Shown in pieces: positions 1 to 9,173 of a stretch of 64,000 nt of DNA. Each line of letters begins with the position of its first letter. Within the stretch, counting starts at the first letter, position 1. The translations under genes were made by a program, and so were the position numbers. The notes below the pieces were generated by a model. That model was not told the origin of the DNA and did not search any database. It saw nothing but the letters and a program-made list of their open reading frames with translations. Origin of the DNA: JACVRM01 sp963809765 (GTDB taxonomy: Bacteria > Actinomycetota > Thermoleophilia > Gaiellales > Gaiellaceae); the NCBI GenBank assembly GCA_963809765.1, contig CAWEKT010000003.1, positions 992,001-1,056,000 on the forward strand. The letters run 5' to 3'.

Positions 1-552
1 GTCGATCCGTGCCGCGAGCCGGCCGAGCACCCGCGTGCCGCGGCCGACCAGCTCGACGGCGAACGCGCCCGGACAGTCGAGTGCGGCCCATATGAACTCG
101 GGCCGAACGAGTCCGTCCTCGCCGGCGAGCGAGGCGTCGGGAGTCCACCGGGTCGCGACCAGCCGCTCGCCGTCGACGGGCCCCGGCTCGAGGCGGAGCG
201 CGTCGCCGTGCTCGCGGTGCGGGCCGCAGACGAAGCACTCCGGGAAGGGATGCTCCTCGTGGCCTGAGTAGCGAGCCTCGGCGCGCTTCGCCTCGTCGGA
301 GGTGACGACACGAGGCGGCAGGAGCTCGACCGTCGCGGGCGCCGCCTCCGCAATGAGCTGGTCGCCGTCGCGGACGTGCACGGCGTCGCCGTCCCGCTCG
401 ACCGTAAGCGGCCGTTCCAGCGGCGGCGGTGCTCTCAGCGTCACCTCGACGGCAGGCGCATCGACCTGGGCCGCGACCAGGCCGCAGGTGTAGCCGCCGT
501 TTGCGGTCGGCGTCGGCCCGCGGAACCTGCGCTCGATCACGATGCCCGCCAC
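1..552 (-). CDS. Hotdog/thioesterase-like conserved protein, 3' end outside window
   Basis: The frame is open from the start codon to the window edge, so the C-terminus is missing; about 184 residues are visible. Blocks seen are NGGYTCGLVAA near residue 20, ECFVCGP at about 105-111, and RPEFIWAALDCPGAFA at about 150-165. From memory this arrangement (CFVCG followed by an FIWAALDCPG-like segment) is typical of an uncharacterised actinobacterial family with a hotdog, thioesterase-like fold; that assignment is an inference and no substrate can be proposed. Two GTG starts are possible, at 552 and 540; 552 is chosen because it follows an AGGG-like ribosome site. It is divergent from nadE, with about 74 bases between them. 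Confidence 0.6.
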   Translation of the reverse strand, partial: MAGIVIERRFRGPTPTANGGYTCGLVAAQVDAPAVEVTLRAPPPLERPLTVERDGDAVHVRDGDQLIAEAAPATVELLPPRVVTSDEAKRAEARYSGHEEHPFPECFVCGPHREHGDALRLEPGPVDGERLVATRWTPDASLAGEDGLVRPEFIWAALDCPGAFAVELVGRGTRVLGRLAARID

Positions 553-626
553 GACCCTATCGTGCCCGCTGAGACCCGGTCCGCGAGCCGGTCGAGTACA
601 GTTTTCGACTGAAAGGCGAAAACCTC

Positions 627-2353
627 ATGAGGCTCGCGCTCGCACAGATCAACACCGTCGTCGGCGATCTCGACGGCAACCGCGCCCGCATCCTGGAGCG
701 CCTGGACGAGGCGCGCTCACAGGGCGCCGACGTCGTCCTCTTCCCGGAGCTCGCCGTCACCGGCTACCCGGCCGAGGACCTCCTGCTCCGGCCCGGCTTC
801 CTCCACGCGGCCGAGGCGTCGCTGGAGGAGATCGCGCGCGCGTGCCGCGGCATCGCAGCCCTCGTCGGCGTCCCGCTCTTCGACCGCGACCTGGCGAACG
901 CGTGCGCTGTCTGCGTCGCCGGGGAGGTGCGGGCGGTCTACCGCAAGCGCTTCCTCCCCAATTACGGCGTCTTCGACGAGGCCCGCTACTTCGCGCCGGG
1001 GCGCGACCTGGTCCTGTTGCAGCACGGCGACGTCCTGATCGGCCCGACCGTCTGCGAGGACATCTGGCAGCCGGGGCCGCCGGCGACCGATCTCGCGCTC
1101 GCCGGCGCCCAGCTGGTGGCGAACATCTCCGCGTCGCCGTTCCACCTCGGCAAGGACCGCGAGCGCGAGGAGATGCTGAAGACTCGCGCGCGCGACAACG
1201 CCTGCTTCATCGCACTCTGCAACGCGGTCGGCGGCCAGGACGAGCTCGTCTTCGACGGCCACTCGCTCGTGCTCGACGACGACGGCCAGGTGCTCGCCCG
1301 TGCGCCCGGGTTCGAGGAGGCGCTGCTCGTGGTGGACATCGATCCCCGCATCGTGGTCGCGCGCCGCCTGCGGGACGTGCGCAGGCGGGCGCTCGCGACC
1401 GAGCGCAGCCCGCAGGACGTGCCGGTCGTCCACATCGGTGCGCCGCACTCACAGGAGACGGCGATGGGCGGTGAGGTGGCGCCGCTCCTCGACGAGCTCG
1501 AGCAGATGCGCCGGGCGCTCGAGCTCGGCCTGGGCGACTACGTGCGCAAGAACGGCTTCACGGACGTGGTGGTCGGGGTCTCGGGCGGCATCGACTCGGC
1601 GGTCACGGCGGCGCTCGCCACGGAGGTGCTCGGGCCCGAGCACGTCCACTGCGTCTCGATGCCCTCGCGCTACAGCTCCGCAGACACCCAGGCCGACGCG
1701 CGCCGCGTCGCCGAGTCGCTCGGTGCGCACTTCCTCGAGCTTCCGATCGGCGGCATCGTCGGGCGCGATCGAGGAGACGCTCGCGGGCGCCTTCTCGGGC
1801 ACCGAGAGCGACCTGACGGAGGAGAACATCCAGGCGCGGGCGCGCGGCGTGCTGCTGATGGCCCTGTCGAACAAGTTCGGCTGGCTGCTCGTCGCGACGG
1901 GGAACAAGTCCGAGCTCTCGGTCGGCTACGCCACGCTCTACGGCGACATGGCCGGCGGTTTCGCGCTGCTGAAGGACGTCTACAAGACGGACGTCTTCCG
2001 GCTCGCCCGCCATCTCAACGAACGTGCCGGCCGCGAGCTGATCCCGGTGAGCACGATCGAGCGCGCCGCCGTCGGCGGAGCTGCGGCCGAACCAGCGCGA
2101 CGAGGACTCGCTGCCGCCCTACGCGGCGCTCGACGGCGTGCTCCGCGCCTACGTGGAGCTCGACCGCTCGCGCGAGGACCTGTCGCGCGACGGCTTCGAC
2201 CCCGACGCGGTGCAGCGGGCGCTCGCGCTCGTCGACCGTGCGGAGTACAAGCGCCGCCAGGCGCCTCCCGGCGTGAAGCTGCACCCGAAGGCGTTCGGCC
2301 GCGACCGCGCGCGTGCCGATCACGAACCGCTGGCGCGGCTAGCTCCTACCTAG
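627..2353 (+). CDS. nadE: Glutamine-dependent NAD+ synthetase (two frame shifts)
   Basis: Catalyses the last step of NAD synthesis: ATP- and glutamine-dependent amidation of nicotinate adenine dinucleotide in the cytoplasm. The N-terminal nitrilase-type glutaminase domain shows the Glu (FPELAVTGYPAEDL), Lys (YRKRFLPNYGVF) and Cys (TVCEDIW) of the triad. The synthetase domain has the pyrophosphate loop VVGVSGGIDSAV, then ATGNKSELSVGYATLYGDM, and the C-terminal KLHPKAFGRDR. The protein passes through three frames with +1 steps near 1768 and near 2078; the conserved sequence (IGGIVGAIEETL and ERAPSAELRPNQRDEDSLPPY) continues across both, so extra bases in the consensus are more likely than a pseudogene. 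The end overlaps the convergent CAP-domain gene by 4 bases. Confidence 0.93.
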
Positions 2354-3381
2354 CGGACCGTTCGCGCGAACCAGCGGCGCGTCGTCGCGCCGCGGTCGCT
2401 GACCGTCACCAGGCCCGCGACCGTCCGGCCGGCCGCCCAGCGAGGCATGCGGAACACACAGCGGGCGACGCGCCCGCGGAAGCCCGCGCGCTTGACGGCA
2501 AGGGTGGTGCGGCCGATGCGGGCGACGCACCTCACTCGCCCGGCCGTGATCCAACGGCCCGTCGCGCGGTCGACGATCGCGAGCCTCGCGGCGAAGGGCC
2601 GGCCGGCTCGAGCACGGCGCTGCCGGTCGAAGAGCGGGCTGGCGGCCAGCTGAACCGCGGCGGCCGCCTGCGGCGACGGCGCCGGCGGAGCCGGCGGAGC
2701 GGGCGCTGGCGGAGCGGGTGACGGCGGAGCGGGTGCTGGCGGAGCGGGTGCTGGCGGGGCGGGAGCCGGAGGGGCGGGAGCCGGAGGGGGCGTCGGTGCC
2801 GGAGCCGGCGGGGCGGGCGGCGTCGGAGGCGGTGGCGCTGGCGGCGGCGGAACGCCTGCCGACGTGCCGAACGTCTGCGCCCAGAAGACGGTGCCGCCCT
2901 GGCGCACGGCCGCGCCGATCCCGGCTGTCCGGAACGTCGATCGCTCGATGTTCGCCCGGTGGCCCGGCGAGGCGAGCCAGCCGGCGACGACCGCCGTCGC
3001 GGTCGGGTAGCCGTAGGCGATGTTCTCCCCCCAGCCGCCCGTGACGCCGCAGGCGGCCATGCGCGCGGCCGTCGACCGCGCGACGGGTGGCGCCGGGTCG
3101 TCGTGGGCCATGTAGCCGTACTGGGCCATGTGGCGCGCCTTCCACTCCGCCGAGGCGGCGAGGGCCGGATCGGCGGCGAGGGGCTGCAGCCCCAGGCCGG
3201 CTCGATGAGCGTTGACGGCGGAGAGCACCGCGCCCGCGAGATCGGCCCGGTTGGCCGGCCAGGCGGCATCCGGCGTGCAGTCGCCGGCGAGCTGGCCCGA
3301 CGAGGCGGGGGTCCCGGCTGCAACTCCCGCGATGAGGCAGGCGGCGAGAGCCGTGAGGGCTGTGCGGAGGGGCGTCCGCAT
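2350..3381 (-). CDS. Secreted CAP-domain (SCP/PR1-like) protein with proline-rich linker
   Basis: A 343-residue exported protein. A signal peptide (RTALTALAACLIAGVAAG) is followed by a CAP/SCP domain at about 40-165: VNAHRAGLGLQPLAADPALAA, GENIAYGYPTA, WLASPGHRANI and the terminal FWAQTFG strand, the usual CAP signatures. Residues about 170-235 are a low-complexity linker of Pro and Ala units (PAPPAPAPP), and the last 100 residues form a separate, unassigned beta-rich domain with two cysteines (RVRCVARIG, ARCVFRMP). CAP proteins of this type (YkwD/CAP family) are extracellular; the ligand is unknown. Intact reading frame. The linker DNA is a near-perfect short tandem repeat (GGCGGAGCGGGTGCT units near 2700-2790). 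Confidence 0.85.
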   Translation of the reverse strand: MRTPLRTALTALAACLIAGVAAGTPASSGQLAGDCTPDAAWPANRADLAGAVLSAVNAHRAGLGLQPLAADPALAASAEWKARHMAQYGYMAHDDPAPPVARSTAARMAACGVTGGWGENIAYGYPTATAVVAGWLASPGHRANIERSTFRTAGIGAAVRQGGTVFWAQTFGTSAGVPPPPAPPPPTPPAPPAPAPTPPPAPAPPAPAPPAPAPPAPAPPSPAPPAPAPPAPPAPSPQAAAAVQLAASPLFDRQRRARAGRPFAARLAIVDRATGRWITAGRVRCVARIGRTTLAVKRAGFRGRVARCVFRMPRWAAGRTVAGLVTVSDRGATTRRWFARTVR

Positions 3382-3444
3382 GGCCGCTGCATCGGCGCAT
3401 CACGGGCATTCCCTCGTCCCTCGTCTGAGCGACCTCCGGCGGTC

Positions 3445-4412
3445 TCAGACGCCGACGTCGACTGGCTGCTCCGGCACCGTGCCCGCGAGGAGCTCGCTCG
3501 CGAGTTGCGGCAACCGGCGCGGCGCGAACAGCTCGTCCGTCTTCCGCAGCTCGTCGCCCGTCCACCAGCGCACTTCGGCGATGCCCTCCTCGGCCAGCGC
3601 TTCAGCAGACGGCGCGGGCTCGAACGGGGGCGTACGCACGAGGTAGTGCCGCTCCACTTGGCCGCCCCACCCCGCCATGTCGGCGAACCAGTGCTCCCGC
3701 GTCCAGATGCACGGACCGAGGTCGACGTCGCGGAGGCCGCACTCCTCGGCGAGCTCACGGCGCAGGGCAGCCTCGTCGGACTCGCCGGGCTCGAGCCCGC
3801 CGCCGGGCGGCGCCCACACGCACTTGTCCGGCCACTCGAAGCGCACGAGGAGCAGCCGCCCCTCGCCGTCGACGACGAGGGCTCGCGCCGCGAGCCTCAG
3901 CGGGCGGCCGGTCGCGCGCCCGGCGAGCTCCTGGAACCAGCGCTCGCGCTCCAGCCACGGGACGGCGGCGTTGGCCGGCGACGTCGACGGCAGGACGAAG
4001 AGGCTGGTGTCGTGCAGTCGCCGCAGCTGCAGGCCCGAGCTCGGCCCGCTCGCCGAACACGCCCCGGTAGGCCTCCTTGCCGACGAATGCGAGCCACTCG
4101 GGCCGCAGGTCGGCGGCCAGGCCTTCGATGCGTTCGCGCGCGCCGGCGAAGTCGGCGCGGCGGAGGTCGGACGAGCCGCGGGTCGTGCGTCTCGCCGCGT
4201 TCGTGAGACCGAGTCCGAGACTCGGAAGCGTCGTGCTGCTCCGCGGGGTCGAGCAGCCGCGGCGTCAACCGGGCCGCGTGCAGCAGCCGCCAGAAGTCGT
4301 TGCGCGGATTGGCAAAGTGCACGCCGGCGGACGCGGATGCCCGGCCCGGGTTGATCCCGCAGAAGACGATCCGCAACCCCGGCGCGAGCACGTCCGGAAC
4401 CGCGCTTGTCAC
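3445..4412 (-). CDS. G/T(U) mismatch-specific DNA glycosylase fused in frame to a NUDIX hydrolase
   Basis: The N-terminal part is a Mug-type uracil-DNA glycosylase: LRIVFCGINPGRASASAGVHFANPRNDFW carries the family motif GINPG and the F-NPRNDFW helix. It continues through two +1 shifts (near 4235 and 4040) into EAYRGVFGERAEL and the C-terminal block TSLFVLPSTSPANAAVPW. The same frame then reads through QELAGRATGRPLRLAARALVVD into a NUDIX domain with a full Nudix box (GGGLEPGESDEAALRRELAEEC...). No stop separates the two domains. Glycosylases remove U or T from G mismatches; NUDIX enzymes clear damaged nucleotides, so a combined DNA-repair and nucleotide-sanitation protein is plausible. GTG at 4412 is preferred; ATG at 4481 is an alternative. 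If the junction holds an unrecognised indel, these would be two overlapping genes. Confidence 0.75.
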
Positions 4413-4575
4413 GCTTTCGGCACGCTCGCGTTTCACACCCGTGCGACCGCCCTCGATACCGTTGAACCGGGTGGTGGGCATGGGGTGCCCCGGCGCGCGC
4501 GCGTGATTCTGAGCGCCACGAAGCGACCCTCTTGAGCGGCCGCGCCGGAAGTTGGAAACGGCGTGGGCGTGCGGG

Positions 4576-4791
4576 TCAGGCGGCGGCGGAGGTGGACGAC
4601 TCGCCGGCGCCGAGCTCGGGCTCGCGCTCGTCGAGCCGCTCCTCGAAAGCCCGGCGCAAGTCCTCGCCCGTCACGTCGAGGTCGTAGCGGGGACGGCGCG
4701 GCACCTTGACAACCTTCACGTCGAAGCTGCCGCCTCCGTAACAGCGGGCATAGGCCTCGGCCTCGCTGAGGGCGCGGAGCCTGTTCGTCAC
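4576..4791 (-). CDS. Small conserved-looking hypothetical protein (71 residues)
   Basis: A short frame starting at GTG 4791: VTNRLRALSEAEAYARCYGG, then SFDVKVVKVPRRPRYDLDVTGEDLRRAFEERLDEREPE and a Ser/Ala tail. Charged and hydrophobic residues alternate as in a folded soluble protein, and the strand has normal coding bias, whereas the overlapping plus-strand frame is a low-quality Gly/Ala string. No family recognised. It is divergent from the aminotransferase gene with 57 bases between start codons. Confidence 0.55.
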   Translation of the reverse strand: MTNRLRALSEAEAYARCYGGGSFDVKVVKVPRRPRYDLDVTGEDLRRAFEERLDEREPELGAGESSTSAAA

Positions 4792-4848
4792 GGCGCGTAC
4801 CGTATGCGCCTCGGCCTGCTTGCGCAACACGTGGGTAGCGTTCGCCGC

Positions 4849-6020
4849 ATGACGATGGTGGCCTTCGACGTCGAGGCGGCGCGAGCGCGCTTCTCGGCGC
4901 TCGCCCGGCCGCTCGCCTTCTTCGACGCCCCCTCGGGGACGCAGGTGCCTGACGAGGTCATCGACGCCGTGACCGATTACCTGCGCCGGGACAACGCGAA
5001 CACGAGCGACCACGGCGACTACGAGACGACACGCCGCACGAATGAGCTGATCGAGCACGCGCACGCGACCGCAGGCCGCTTCCTGGGTTGCGCTCCGGGC
5101 GAGGTGGCTTTCGGCGCGAACATGACGACGCTCAACTTCGCCCTCACGCGGGCGCTCGGCCGCGAGCTCGACGGCCGGCGACGAGATCGTCGTCACTCGC
5201 CTCGACCACGACGGCAACGTGGCGCCGTGGCTCGAGCTGGCGCGCGACCGCGGACTCGTCGGTGCGCTTCGCCGGCGATCGACGAGCACTGCCGGATCGA
5301 CCTGGCGGATCTCGAGCGGCAGCTCACCTCGCGGACGCGGGTGGTCGCTTTCCCGCTCGCCTCGAACATGGCCGGGGCGGTGACGGACGCCGCGCGTGTC
5401 TCCGCACTTGCTCACTCGGCTGGCGCGCTCTCGTGGATCGACGCGGTGCACTACGCGCCGCACGGCCCGATGGCAGTCGACGACGCTGGGCGCCGACGTC
5501 CTGCTCTGCTCGGCCTACAAGTTCTACGGGCCGCACCTCGGCCTCGCCTTCGTGCGCAGCGAGCTCATGGAGCGCCTGCAGACGTACAAGGCGCGGCCTG
5601 CGCCCGACTACCCGCCGGCACGCCGGCTCGAGACGGGGACGCTCCAGCATGAGCTGCTCGCCGGCTTCGTCGCGGCCGTCGCAGTACGTGGAGTCCATCG
5701 GCTGGGACGCGATCGCGGCGGCCGAGCGCTCGCTCGGCGAGCGGCTGCTCGAGCAGCTGCCGGCGACGTGCCGGCTCTACGGGCCGCCGGGCATGGACGA
5801 CCGCGTGTCCACCTTCGCGTTCACGGTCGCGGGGCACACGCCCGCGGACGTGGCAGCCGAGCTCGGGCGGCAAGAGCTCGCCGTCGGCCACGGGAACTTC
5901 TACGCCGTCGAGCTCGAGCGCGCGCTCGGGCTCGAGCAGGGCGTCGTACGGGCGGGGCTCGTCCACTACAACACGCCCGCCGAGGTCGACCGGCTCGCGG
6001 CGGCGCTGGGGGCGCTGTGA
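4849..6020 (+). CDS. Cysteine-desulfurase-like class V aminotransferase (several +1 shifts)
   Basis: A PLP-dependent fold-type I enzyme resembling the cysteine desulfurase-like family TIGR01976 (VC1184 type). Visible signatures are FFDAPSGTQVPDEVIDA near the start, ANTSDHGDYETTRRTNELIEHA, VAFGANMTTLNFALTRAL, the Asp block WIDAVHYAPHGPMAVDD, and the PLP-lysine block VLLCSAYKFYGPHLG. The frame changes about five times, always by +1 (near 5175, 5257, 5270, 5490 and 5682), with conserved sequence continuing each time. About 389 residues, normal for the family. The stop overlaps the GTG start of the next gene (GTGA), so the two are translationally coupled. Substrate unknown; a true cysteine desulfurase role is not shown. 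Confidence 0.85.
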
Positions 6021-7037
6021 GGCTCCTGATCCTCGGCGGGACGGTCTTCCTCGGCCGCGCCGCGGTCGAGACCGCACTGGAGCGGGGACACGAGCTGACG
6101 CTCTTCAACCGCGGGAAGTCGCGGCCCGGACGCGCTGCCGGACGTCGAGACGCTCCGCGGCGACCGCGACGGCGACCTCGCCCCGCTGCGGGGGCGGACC
6201 TGGGACGCGGTCATCGACACGTCCGGCTACGTGCCGCGCGTCGTTCGGGCCTCGGCCGAGCTGCTCGCGCCGGCGGTCGAGCACTACTCGTTCGTCTCCA
6301 GCATCTCGGTCTACAGCGAGCTCCCCCGCGCCGGCTTCGACGAGTCGAGCCCGCTGCTCGAGCTCGACGACCCGGAGACCGAGGACGTGCCCGGCCAACT
6401 ACGGCGGCCTCAAGGCGGCGTGCGAACGGGTCGTCCAGGAGCGTGTTCCCCGGACGGTCGGCGATCGTCCGCGCCGGCCTGATCGTCGGCCCGCATGACC
6501 CGACCGGCCGCTTCACCTACTGGCCGGAGCGAATCGCACGCGGCGGCGACGTGCTCGTCCCGGGCCGCCCCGAGCGGCCGGTGCAGTTCGTGGACGCCCG
6601 CGACCTCGGCGCCTGGCTGGTGACGCCTCGCGGAGGAGCGCACGGCCGGTGTCTTCAACGCGTCCGGCCCGCCCATCCCGTTCGGCGACCTCTTCGAGAG
6701 CGCCGTCCGCGTCAGCGGCTCGAATGCCCGGCCCGTCTGGGTGGGCGAGGAGTTCCTGCTGGAGCAGGAGGTGGGCGAGTGGATGGAGCTGCCGCTCTGG
6801 ATCGCGGAGAGCAACGACGACTTCCGCTACATGCAGCAGGCAGACGTCTCGCGGGCGGCCGCAGCAGGCCTCTCCATCCGGGAGGTCGACGACACCGTGC
6901 GAGACACGCTCGCGTGGATCCGGGCCGAGCCGCCAAACGACGCGGATGACGACGACCGCGCGGTCGGCCTCTCCGGCAAGCGTGAGCGCTCGCTTCTCGC
7001 CGCCTGGGCTTCAGGCGGCGCAGCCGCACCGAAGTGA
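6017..7037 (+). CDS. NAD-dependent epimerase/dehydratase-like protein (four +1 shifts)
   Basis: An extended short-chain dehydrogenase fold. The N-terminus LLILGGTVFLGRAAVETALERGHELTLFNRGK is a Rossmann motif (GGTxFLGR) of the kind found in epimerase-like proteins related to chloroplast RNA-binding CSP41. HYSFVSSISVYSE gives the Ser of the active site and ANYGGLKAACE gives a Tyr-x3-Lys-like YGGLK. The C-terminal part (FNASGPPIPFGDLFE, VWVGEEFLLEQEVGEWMELPLW) is typical of the group. Shifts lie near 6128, 6396, 6432 and 6628. GTG start within the aminotransferase stop; its own stop overlaps the DUF3052 start. Substrate not predictable. Confidence 0.82.
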
Positions 7038-7354
7038 CGACGTCGACCACGCCGCTCTCGCAGAAGCTCGGCGCCAAGCCGGGCGCCGAGGTGGTCGTCT
7101 TCTTCACGACGCGCCGGGACGAGCTCGAGCGCCGCTTTCCGGCCCTCCGCGACACGCTGGCGCCCGCCGACGGGCTCTGGATCGCCTGGCCGAAGAAGGC
7201 GGCGAAGCTCGAGACCGACCTGGACTTCGAGTCAGTGCAGTCGATCGGCCTCGACGCTGGCCTGGTGGACAACAAGTCGTGTTCCATCGACGAGCGCTGG
7301 CAGGCGCTGCGCTTCGTCTGGCGGATCGCCGATCGCCCGCGCACGAGCGGCTGA
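7034..7354 (+). CDS. DUF3052 family protein
   Basis: A 106-residue protein with the layout of actinobacterial DUF3052 proteins: an N-terminal GxKPGAEVVVF segment, a middle strand GLWIAWPKKA, and the C-terminal SIGLDAGLVDNKSCSIDERWQALRFVWR, matching the family's ..GLS.T.S.S....W...R ending. The GTG start overlaps the stop of the epimerase gene by four bases. Function unknown for the whole family. Confidence 0.75.
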   Translation: MTTSTTPLSQKLGAKPGAEVVVFFTTRRDELERRFPALRDTLAPADGLWIAWPKKAAKLETDLDFESVQSIGLDAGLVDNKSCSIDERWQALRFVWRIADRPRTSG

Positions 7355-7391
7355 CACCTGCCCAGGCGGCGCGGCCATCTAGGATCGGGCC

Positions 7392-7802
7392 GTGGAGGGC
7401 TACGACTTCGTGCACCGCGAGCGCGTGCGCTTCCGCGACCTCGACGCCATGGGCCACATCAACAACGCCGTCTTCGCGACCTACGTCGAGCAGGCGCGCG
7501 TGGAGTACCTCGCGTCGCTCGGCGTGCTCGAGTCGGCGCTCTACGACACGTCCGAGCAGAGCATGATCCTCGCCCGCCTCGAGATCGACTTCCGCGCTCC
7601 GGGCGAGCCGACCGGCGAGATCGAGATCGGCGTCCGGCCCGAGCGGGTCGGCACCAAGAGCTTCGAGCTCTCCTACGCCCTCGAGCAATCGGGCCGGCGC
7701 ATCGCAGACGCGGGCACGGTGCTGGTCGCCTACGACTACCGCCGCAACGAGTCGGTGCCGGTTCCGGAGCAGTGGCGCGACGCGCTCCAGGTGGCCGCGT
7801 GA
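7392..7802 (+). CDS. Acyl-CoA thioesterase, YbgC/FadM-like hotdog protein
   Basis: A 136-residue single-hotdog 4HBT enzyme. The catalytic region FRDLDAMGHINNAVFATYVEQAR contains the Asp and the HxNN block of the 4-hydroxybenzoyl-CoA thioesterase family. The central strands LARLEIDFRAPGEPTGEIEIG are also typical. Predicted to hydrolyse acyl-CoA in the cytoplasm; chain-length preference unknown. Starts at GTG 7392. The stop TGA overlaps the GTG start of the M16 peptidase gene, so the two are coupled. Confidence 0.85.
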   Translation: MEGYDFVHRERVRFRDLDAMGHINNAVFATYVEQARVEYLASLGVLESALYDTSEQSMILARLEIDFRAPGEPTGEIEIGVRPERVGTKSFELSYALEQSGRRIADAGTVLVAYDYRRNESVPVPEQWRDALQVAA

Positions 7803-9065
7803 CGTTCGAGCGCGAGACGCTCCCGAACGGCATCCGGCTGCTGACGGCGCCGATGCCGCACGCCCAGTCGGTCTCGTGCTTCCTGATGTTCGCGGCGGGC
7901 TCCCGCTACGAGACGCAGGGACACGAGCGGCATCGCCCACTTCGCCGAGCACATGTTCTTCAAGGGCACCGAGCGGCGGCCGACCGCGCGCGACATCGCC
8001 GGGGAGATCGACTCGATCGGCGGCGAGTTCAACGCCTTCACGAGCAAGGAGTACACGGGCTACTACGTCAAGTGCGCGGCCGACCACCGCGACATCGCCC
8101 TCGACGTGCTCGTCGACATGATCCGGCGCTCGAAGTTCGACGCCGAGGAGATCGACCGCGAGAAGGGCGTCATCGTCGAGGAGATGAACATGTACTTCGA
8201 CACGCCGCGCGACTACATCGGCGGCGTCTACGAGTCGCTGCTCTACGGCGACCAGCCCCTCGGCTGGGACATCATCGGCCGCAAGGAGACGGTGCAGGCG
8301 GCCACCCGGGACACCTTCACCGACTACCTCGAACGCTGGTACCGGCCGTCGCGCATCGTCGTCGGCCTGGGCGGGCGCATCGGCGACGGGCTCACGGAGC
8401 AAGCTCGGGGAGCTCCTCGGCGACCTGGAGGACGGCGACGGCGACGCCGGTCCGCCGCCGATGGCGCCGCACGAGAACGGCATCGTCAAGGTCCACTCGA
8501 AGGACTCCGACCAGGCCCACCTCATCCTCGGTGCGCCCAGCTACCCGCTCACGCACCCGGACCGCTACGTGCTGATGCTGATCGCGACCGTGCTCGGCGG
8601 CGGCATGTCGTCACGGCTCTTCACCGAGGTGCGCGAGCGTCGCGGCCTCGGGTACTACGTCTTCGCGACCAGCCACGGCTACACGGATGCGGGCTCGCTC
8701 TACAGCGCAGGCGGGCGTCGACATCAACCGCATCGACGACGCGGTCTCGACGATCGTTCGGCGAGCTGCGGCGGATGGCCGACGAGCCCGTGCCCGCCCA
8801 GGAGCTCGAGAAGGCCCGCAACTTCGCCAAGGGCCGGTTCGTGCTCCAGATCGAGAGCCCGCACGGGACGATCATGTTCGGCCTGCGGCGCGAGGTGCTC
8901 GAAGGCCGCGCCTCCGAGCCCGAGGAGCTGCTCCAGGGCATCGACGCGGTCACCGCCGAGGACGTCCAGCGGGTCGCGCAGGACGTCATCGCCACCCGCG
9001 GCCTGCGGCTGGCACTCATCGGGCCGTTCGACGACGCCGAGCGCTTCGAGAAGCTCCTCGCCTGA
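7799..9065 (+). CDS. M16-family zinc metallopeptidase (four +1 shifts)
   Basis: A processing-peptidase/insulinase-type protease of about 420 residues. The inverted zinc motif HFAEHMFFKGT (HxxEH) follows GIAHF, and the downstream Glu lies in EIDREKGVIVEEMNMYFD. The second half has the substrate-binding Arg-Tyr motif RERRGLGYYVFATS and the C-terminal half repeats the M16 fold. Shifts near 7922, 8402, 8710 and 8757 all step +1. In many Gram-positive bacteria homologues such as YmxG lie near polynucleotide phosphorylase; here it instead follows a thioesterase. Its end is followed by two copies of a dispersed palindrome. Confidence 0.9.
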
Positions 9066-9081
9066 GCCGCCTTGCGCCGAG

Positions 9082-9108
9082 GAGTTAGTGGCTGACAGCC
9101 ACTAACTC
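9082..9108. repeat. Dispersed palindrome, copy A
   Basis: A perfect 27-base palindrome: arms GAGTTAGTGGCTG and CAGCCACTAACTC around a single A. Located 17 bases past the stop of the M16 peptidase gene, between two convergent genes. The same core GTGGCTGACAGCCAC recurs at seven other places in the window. Confidence 0.9.
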
Positions 9109-9138
9109 GGCCGAAGTGGCGTTATGAAGCCGAATTCG

Positions 9139-9159
9139 CTTGTGGCTGACAGCCACGAG
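9139..9159. repeat. Dispersed palindrome, copy B
   Basis: Core GTGGCTGACAGCCAC with flanks CTT on the left and GAG on the right, so the arms extend only with a G-T type mismatch (CTTG..CGAG). Its core starts exactly 54 bases after that of copy A, and it lies 15 bases beyond the stop of the convergent hydrolase gene. Confidence 0.9.
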
Positions 9160-9173
9160 ACTCTAGGCTGCAG

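Noticed and set aside
2690..2850. Tandem repeat DNA as a mobile or CRISPR-like array
   Set aside because: The repeats are GGCGGAGCGGG units inside the frame for a Pro/Ala linker of a secreted protein; no spacers and no repeat outside the gene.
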